A DNA stretch of 64,000 nucleotides from the NCBI GenBank assembly GCA_947165685.1, contig CAMVBK010000010.1, forward strand, positions 1 through 64,000. The letters run 5' to 3'. Each line of letters begins with the position of its first letter. Position 1 is the stretch's first letter. The notes under the pieces are model-generated. The model was not told the origin of the DNA, made no database searches, and saw only the letters and a program-made list of their open reading frames with translations. Positions 59,852 to 64,000 of this stretch are shown piece after piece. Both the position numbers and the translations under genes were made by a program. Source of the stretch: F23-D06 sp947165685. Lineage in GTDB: Bacteria > Bacteroidota > Bacteroidia > Bacteroidales > WCHB1-69.

Positions 59852-60472
59852 ATGAGCAACCCTCTTTTCAATATCCAGTACGGTCTGTTCGTCATCACCG
59901 CTTGCGATGGCGGGCGCGACAACGGCTGCATCAGCAACACTGTCATGCAGGTGGCCATGCAGCCCGACCGCATCTCCGTGGCCCTCAACAAGGGCAATCT
60001 GACCACTGAACTCATCCAGCGCTCGCGCCGGTTCACCGCCTCCATCCTCAGCGAGGCCGCCGATTTCGATCTTTTCAAGCACTTCGGCTTCCAAAGCGGC
60101 CGCGAGGTCGATAAGTTCGCTGACTTCAGGGACTTCCGCCGTGTTGCCAACGGCACGTTAGCCGTCACGCGCGGCACCAACGCCTACATTTCTGTCGAAG
60201 TTGAGCAGGTTGTCGATCTCGGCTCGCATCTCCTCTTCATCGGACCTGTCACAGAGGCGGAAGTGCTCAATGATGTGCCATCGGCCACGTATAACTATTA
60301 TCAAGAACACATCAAACCGAAGCCCGAGCCTGTGGGTCAGGATGACGGGGGAAAGACCGTCTGGCGCTGTGTCATTTGCGGTTACGAGTACGAGGGCGAG
60401 GAACTTCCTGCCGACTTCATCTGTCCCATCTGCAAGCATCCCGCAACGGACTTCGAAAAGGTTGTCAAATGA
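59852..60472 (+). CDS. Flavin reductase-rubredoxin fusion
   Basis: A 206-residue protein. Residues 1-150 are an FMN-binding split-barrel flavin reductase (LFNIQYGLFVITACDGG, then GCISNTVMQVAMQPDRISVAL). Residues about 168-203 are a rubredoxin-like domain with two Cys pairs: CVICGYEYEG and FICPICKHPATDF. The Fe site would pass electrons to or from the flavin. Such fusions occur in anaerobes and may reduce oxygen species or flavin-dependent partners. Its first 16 codons have a degenerate twin directly behind pyrG (11289-11333). Convergent with the AraC gene. Confidence 0.95.
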   Translation: MSNPLFNIQYGLFVITACDGGRDNGCISNTVMQVAMQPDRISVALNKGNLTTELIQRSRRFTASILSEAADFDLFKHFGFQSGREVDKFADFRDFRRVANGTLAVTRGTNAYISVEVEQVVDLGSHLLFIGPVTEAEVLNDVPSATYNYYQEHIKPKPEPVGQDDGGKTVWRCVICGYEYEGEELPADFICPICKHPATDFEKVVK

Positions 60473-60504
60473 TTGTTGGGCGCTAAAAGGCCGTGGGTTT
60501 CCGC

Positions 60505-61323
60505 TCACCCCTTCGGCTGCAGGCTGCGGCGGTATTCGCTGGGCGAAAGGCCGAGGTGCTTGGTGCAGTAGCGGCTGAAATAGGAGAGCGATGTGAAGTT
60601 CATGCGGTCGGCGATCTGCGTGAGCGAAAGGCGTTCGTCATCGAGATATTTTTTCAGGATCGGCACCGTGTGGCGGTCGATGAAGCTGCTGACGCTGTGG
60701 CCGGTGACGCGCTTGACGGTGGCGGAGAGGTATTTCGGCGACACGTGCAGCCGTTCGGCGTAGTAGCTCACCTCGCGCTCGGTGCGGCTGATGCCCGTGG
60801 AGAGCAGATCCATAAGTTGTCTGACGATGTAGGCCGTGCGGTCGGTGTGGGGGTCGGTGGCTTCGCGCTGCGCGTGCGGCTCGAAGATGTCGTACATCAT
60901 CGTCAGGCAGAGGCTTCCCATCAGTTCGCGGTAGAATAGCAGCTCGCGGTCGTCCATGCGGTCGCGGAGGCGGTGGAAGTCGGCCAGGAGTAAGTCGGCC
61001 TGCCCGTCGGTGAGCTTGATGACGGGGTCTTGGTTGAGCGAGATGCTGCCTCCGATGCTGTAGTTGTTCGACGGCAGTTGGTTCTGCAGGAACTTGTAGT
61101 CGGCGGCGAACCACTCCACCCGCATTCCGGGGGCGGCGGCCAGGTTCCTGGCCCGAGTGGGGTTCGGCATCACCACGAGGTCGTTTTTTACGATGTGGTA
61201 GCACTTCTCGTTGAACACGAAGCTGCCCTCGCCTGCCGTGCAGAGCAGGTGCATGCAGGTGTGGCCCAGTTCCGGCGCATTCATCGCCAGGAAATCGGTG
61301 GAATATTGGAAGTCGGTTTTCAT
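60505..61323 (-). CDS. AraC-family transcriptional regulator
   Basis: A 272-residue regulator. The N-terminal cupin-like domain starts FQYSTDFLAMNAPELGHTC and includes EWFAADYKFLQ. The C-terminal AraC double helix-turn-helix spans about residues 170-270: YYAERLHVSPKYLSATVKRV and LTQIADRMNFTSLSYFSRYC, ending PSEYRRSL. Intact. Its first 19 codons or so are duplicated at 62677-62737, on the far side of the ATPase gene, with one base difference in 61. The ATPase stop lies five bases before its start on the same strand. Confidence 0.95.
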   Translation of the reverse strand: MKTDFQYSTDFLAMNAPELGHTCMHLLCTAGEGSFVFNEKCYHIVKNDLVVMPNPTRARNLAAAPGMRVEWFAADYKFLQNQLPSNNYSIGGSISLNQDPVIKLTDGQADLLLADFHRLRDRMDDRELLFYRELMGSLCLTMMYDIFEPHAQREATDPHTDRTAYIVRQLMDLLSTGISRTEREVSYYAERLHVSPKYLSATVKRVTGHSVSSFIDRHTVPILKKYLDDERLSLTQIADRMNFTSLSYFSRYCTKHLGLSPSEYRRSLQPKG

Positions 61324-61327
61324 TGAA

Positions 61328-62530
61328 TTACAATCCCTCCAGGAGAAAATGTCTTAAACCAAGATGTTTGATGCCGTTATCGTCATTTCGGGAAACCAAA
61401 GGTGTCATGGATATAACATATTTGGGGTAATTATCGTTGATTTTAAGTAGATTGCCAAATTCGCGTTCGCGTGTTGCCTCATCGGCCACAAAATAGGACA
61501 CTTGCACATATGCCCGCTCTCCGGTGGACTTTGAACAGACAAAGTCGATCTCTCCCGCCTGCAACTGTCCGACATACACTTTAAACCCCAATCTTACCAA
61601 GTGCTGGTACACCACTCCTTCCAATATCTTTTCAATATCTTGGTCTCTCGTTCCGCCAGCTATGACATTTCGAATACCTTGGTCTTCGAAGTAAAACTTT
61701 TCGTTGCTTTCAAACAGACGTTTCCCATGAATATCGTAGCGGCTCACTTTGTGCAGCAGGTAGGAGTCACATAACATTTTCTGATAGTTGATGATGACGG
61801 ATGGCGAGATGTTTTCTCCTATTGACCTCATATAGTTGCTGATGTTGGTAGCCGAGATTAGTTTGCCTTCATTGTCAGCCATATATTGAACCAGCTTGGA
61901 GAGAAAGTCCACATTGCGTATTTGGTTTCTCATCACCACATCTTTCAAAAGTGTAGTGTCGTAGATGCTTGAAAGGTATTTGGCTGCATTCTCTCTGTCG
62001 AGACCGATTTGCACCAAACCTGGCATACCTCCATATTCAATATAACTGCCCAAAGCATCAGGGTTGCTGTCGGAAAGGCCGTGGAATGCCAGGAACTCAT
62101 CGTATGACAATGGCTGAATATAGATTTCCACATAGCGTCCGCCTATAAGCGTTGACAACTCGCTGTTCAGCATCTTTGCATTGCTCCCCGTGACAATCAC
62201 TTCTGTGTTCGGTTCTTTGTAAAAACTCCTCAACGTGCGTTCAAACTCTGCTATATCCTGCACTTCGTCAATCATAATGTAGTTGCATTTCCCTTCGACC
62301 ATATGAGCGTCGATGTATTCGTTCAGGTCGGTATAGGTTCTGATGCCGTCGAATTGACGTTGCTCCTTGTCTATGAAAATCACATTGCCTTCTTCACACA
62401 ACTTATCACTTAGATAGCGTAATATGCAACTCTTGCCTACACGCCGCTGTCCGGTTAGCACTATGGCCATATCTTTACCGAACCATTGGGTGATTTTAGC
62501 TGTATATCTTTGTCGTTCAATCAATTTCAT
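61328..62530 (-). CDS. AAA ATPase with DUF4143-type C-terminus
   Basis: A 400-residue protein of the AAA_14/DUF4143 group: Walker A GQRRVGKS (residues 27-34), Walker B YIMIDEVQD near 84-92, and VIVTGSNAKML as sensor region. The C-terminal part has a PD-(D/E)XK-like pattern, GEIDFVCSKS followed by AYVQVSYFV. Family members are abundant and mobile in Bacteroidota; their cellular role is unknown. The gene has its own promoter (TATCTTTG on this strand at 62558-62565) and AT-rich composition. It is inserted between two nearly identical 61-base direct repeats made of the start of the neighbouring AraC gene. Confidence 0.92.
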   Translation of the reverse strand: MKLIERQRYTAKITQWFGKDMAIVLTGQRRVGKSCILRYLSDKLCEEGNVIFIDKEQRQFDGIRTYTDLNEYIDAHMVEGKCNYIMIDEVQDIAEFERTLRSFYKEPNTEVIVTGSNAKMLNSELSTLIGGRYVEIYIQPLSYDEFLAFHGLSDSNPDALGSYIEYGGMPGLVQIGLDRENAAKYLSSIYDTTLLKDVVMRNQIRNVDFLSKLVQYMADNEGKLISATNISNYMRSIGENISPSVIINYQKMLCDSYLLHKVSRYDIHGKRLFESNEKFYFEDQGIRNVIAGGTRDQDIEKILEGVVYQHLVRLGFKVYVGQLQAGEIDFVCSKSTGERAYVQVSYFVADEATREREFGNLLKINDNYPKYVISMTPLVSRNDDNGIKHLGLRHFLLEGL

Positions 62531-62557
62531 ATTATAACATGATTATTTTTGACAATG

Positions 62558-62565
62558 CAAAGATA
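62558..62565 (-). promoter_or_regulatory. -7 box of the DUF4143-type ATPase gene
   Basis: TATCTTTG followed by C on the minus strand, 28 bases before the ATG at 62530. Confidence 0.7.
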
Positions 62566-62651
62566 TAAAATATTTATGAATTATACTTGATAAAAATATA
62601 GTTTTATTGATTTTTATCACATATACTTTATAAAATCAAGTTATATCTTTT

Positions 62652-62750
62652 CTATGTAATGATCACCTCCACACAGCAGGTATGGCCCAGTTCCGGCGCA
62701 TTCATCGCCAGGAAATCGGTGGAATATTGGAAGTCGGGGCGTATTATCAT
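62652..62750 (-). pseudogene. Start of a second AraC copy, 32 codons
   Basis: The ATG at 62748-62750 overlaps the stop of the restriction-like gene (ATGA). The frame reads MIIRPDFQYSTDFLAMNAPE and continues LGHTC like the AraC gene at 60505-61323, then ends after an unrelated tail (CVEVIIT) at a stop at 62652. Bases 62677-62737 equal 61256-61316 at 60 of 61 positions, so the duplication is recent or kept equal by gene conversion. Confidence 0.9.
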
Positions 62751-63835
62751 TTTTTCACAACAAATATCACATCGGCAAGACTCGAATAGTTTTGCTTCTT
62801 GAAAGTGAAATCAATCTTCTTTAGCGACTGTTTTGTGAATCTGTCGAGATAGTGTTGCACTTCGGGCTCTATCAGCGAAAATGCACGCTTCATCTTCCAC
62901 GATTGGCTCATGTCAGTGGAATCGGCAAGAATGAGAAAGAGCCTGTTCTCGGCCCCAAAACGCATCTCGCCTTGATGTGCATAAAGCCAAGTCATTAATT
63001 CGACAGGGTTGTTCTGTGCATCCTTGATGACCTCGCTTTTAACATTGTTCAGTGAATTGATAATATTATCGTGTCCTTGCTCCCGAAATTTTTCTGTAAG
63101 CGTATATATTTGCTGTGATTCTGAATCGCCAGTACTTGACACAATTCCAAACTCTCTCCCTTTTGTTTTCAACCATGACAAAACACTCTTGCCCAATTTC
63201 AACTTGATTTTTTCGTCCATATATTGATTGGGAAAGAATGTCACCTTCAAATCAACAGGGAAATCATCAATGAAAAAGTCAACGCTTTTTATCTCACCGG
63301 CAGCGGAGACCACCTTAGGATGACGTTTGAATAGAGATTCTATAAGAAAGGAAGTCCAGTTGTTATACCAACTGTTTTGCACGTAGTTCCATGCGTTATT
63401 GGCAATTTCGCCCTGCTTGCTCACCAAATCATCGTATTTGCTGATAACCTTGACATATCTGCTCACCAAATGTTTGTCCAACGAATTGTTTTGGTCGCCG
63501 CCCCATGCGTAATACTGCACTTTGTAGAGATCGGCTTTAAGTTTCTCCTCGTCAATGCCCATTGAAGTGTACCACTCGTGGTTTTTACTTTGCAAATAAT
63601 TGTCAAGCATTGACTTAGCGTCTTGACGCTGCTCCATCAATTCAAAAAGTTCAACATTCTGTTCGGTAATCTTAGTCGATGTCAATGTCAGTCCATTGTC
63701 ATTTAAGAACTGTTTCATCTGTTTGCCGCGACTTACGGCACGCACTTTCAGCCAAAGCAAAGCATTGGCATCATTGTTGAAAGCATACAGGTTTTGGGCA
63801 CGGAACGCTTTGTCCCACTTTTCAAAATTGTTCAT
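62747..63835 (-). CDS. Putative type II restriction endonuclease
   Basis: A 362-residue protein without membrane segments. A candidate PD-(D/E)XK site is GEIKSVDFFIDDFPVDLKVTF near residues 182-202, where FPVDLKV would give the D-x-K pair. It is seven bases from the C-terminal end of a DNA adenine methyltransferase gene on the same strand, which is the main argument for a restriction-modification pair. AT-rich. No helicase or specificity domain is seen, so type II is the likeliest. The family is not one I can name. Confidence 0.6.
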   Translation of the reverse strand: MNNFEKWDKAFRAQNLYAFNNDANALLWLKVRAVSRGKQMKQFLNDNGLTLTSTKITEQNVELFELMEQRQDAKSMLDNYLQSKNHEWYTSMGIDEEKLKADLYKVQYYAWGGDQNNSLDKHLVSRYVKVISKYDDLVSKQGEIANNAWNYVQNSWYNNWTSFLIESLFKRHPKVVSAAGEIKSVDFFIDDFPVDLKVTFFPNQYMDEKIKLKLGKSVLSWLKTKGREFGIVSSTGDSESQQIYTLTEKFREQGHDNIINSLNNVKSEVIKDAQNNPVELMTWLYAHQGEMRFGAENRLFLILADSTDMSQSWKMKRAFSLIEPEVQHYLDRFTKQSLKKIDFTFKKQNYSSLADVIFVVKK

Positions 63836-63842
63836 TTGTTTT

Positions 63843-64000
63843 CTATTTAGGTGTACAAATCAGAAGGATCTCACTGCTGCCTGCCACGCTGCCTTTTCCG
63901 CCACGGCCTGCACTATACGTTTTTCTTTCGACAGCCACATCGCGGTAGGGTTCTATCATTGCCTTCATTGTATCAATGTCAGGATAACTGCGGTCATTAT
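63843..64000 (-). CDS. C-terminal end of a DNA adenine methyltransferase (partial)
   Basis: The visible 51 codons read SYPDIDTMKAMIEPYRDVAV, then YSAGRGGKGSVAGSSEILLI and a stop at 63843. The GGKG/SSEILxIC ending is what I expect from D12-class or Dam-like adenine methyltransferases of restriction-modification systems. Most of the gene, including the catalytic DPPY-type motif, lies beyond the window. Confidence 0.65.
   Translation of the reverse strand, partial: NDRSYPDIDTMKAMIEPYRDVAVERKTYSAGRGGKGSVAGSSEILLICTPK

Overview
The window reads as a chromosomal segment of a Bacteroidota bacterium, most likely Bacteroidales. Evidence seen directly: most genes are preceded by a TAnnTTTG -7 box (TATTTTTG or TATCTTTG) followed by GC, Shine-Dalgarno sequences are largely absent, lipoproteins carry short signal peptides ending in a Cys, and the families are typical of the group (TIGR04076, DUF1848, BspA-like LRR, WG repeats, TamB, AAA ATPases with nuclease-like C-termini). 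No rRNA or tRNA gene and no intact insertion sequence was seen. The genus cannot be fixed from sequence alone.

Layout. 1-7.8 kb: aldo/keto reductase, lipoprotein, membrane proteins, two FMN-dependent reductases, a Fic protein and an interior-deleted aldo/keto reductase copy. 7.9-11.3 kb: core nucleotide metabolism (PurF-like amidophosphoribosyltransferase, pyrG). 11.3-17.7 kb: a broken AraC gene divergent from an aldo/keto reductase, a flavin reductase, an exported amidohydrolase-monooxygenase fusion, a membrane-anchored agmatine-deiminase-like protein and a CMD-cupin lipoprotein. 17.9-31 kb is an accessory, partly AT-rich region: DUF1848; a tight cassette of methyltransferase/Sel1, LRR and DUF6602 nuclease-like genes; an AlbA/winged-helix remnant; a UvrA-like ATPase; HicBA; a candidate structured RNA leading into a WG-repeat/trypsin-like lipoprotein; a second toxin-antitoxin-like pair; and an MNT nucleotidyltransferase whose HEPN partner is almost gone. 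31-39 kb: exported proteins, O-acetyltransferase, OhrR-like regulator with glutathione peroxidase, WG-repeat protein, broken dicarboxylate transporter. 39-49.6 kb: nitroreductase, a DUF3791/DUF3990 module, CDF transporter, MazF and RelE-type pairs, carbonic anhydrase with two broken copies, and an AAA ATPase cassette. 49.6-64 kb: a membrane-anchored SF2 helicase, a giant TamB-Omp85 fusion, amidohydrolase, GNAT, flavin reductase-rubredoxin, AraC, a second AAA ATPase between 61-bp direct repeats, and a restriction-modification-like pair cut by the window edge.

Two themes stand out. First, redox and detoxification genes (AKRs, flavodoxin-fold reductases, flavin reductases, nitroreductase, peroxidase, CMD/cupin) recur together with AraC and OhrR regulators. 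Second, the window is littered with gene remnants, and in several of them both ends of a gene are kept while the middle is removed in frame. Two such remnant sites bracket the two AAA ATPase genes. Together with the density of toxin-antitoxin and defence-type genes this points to very active small-scale recombination.
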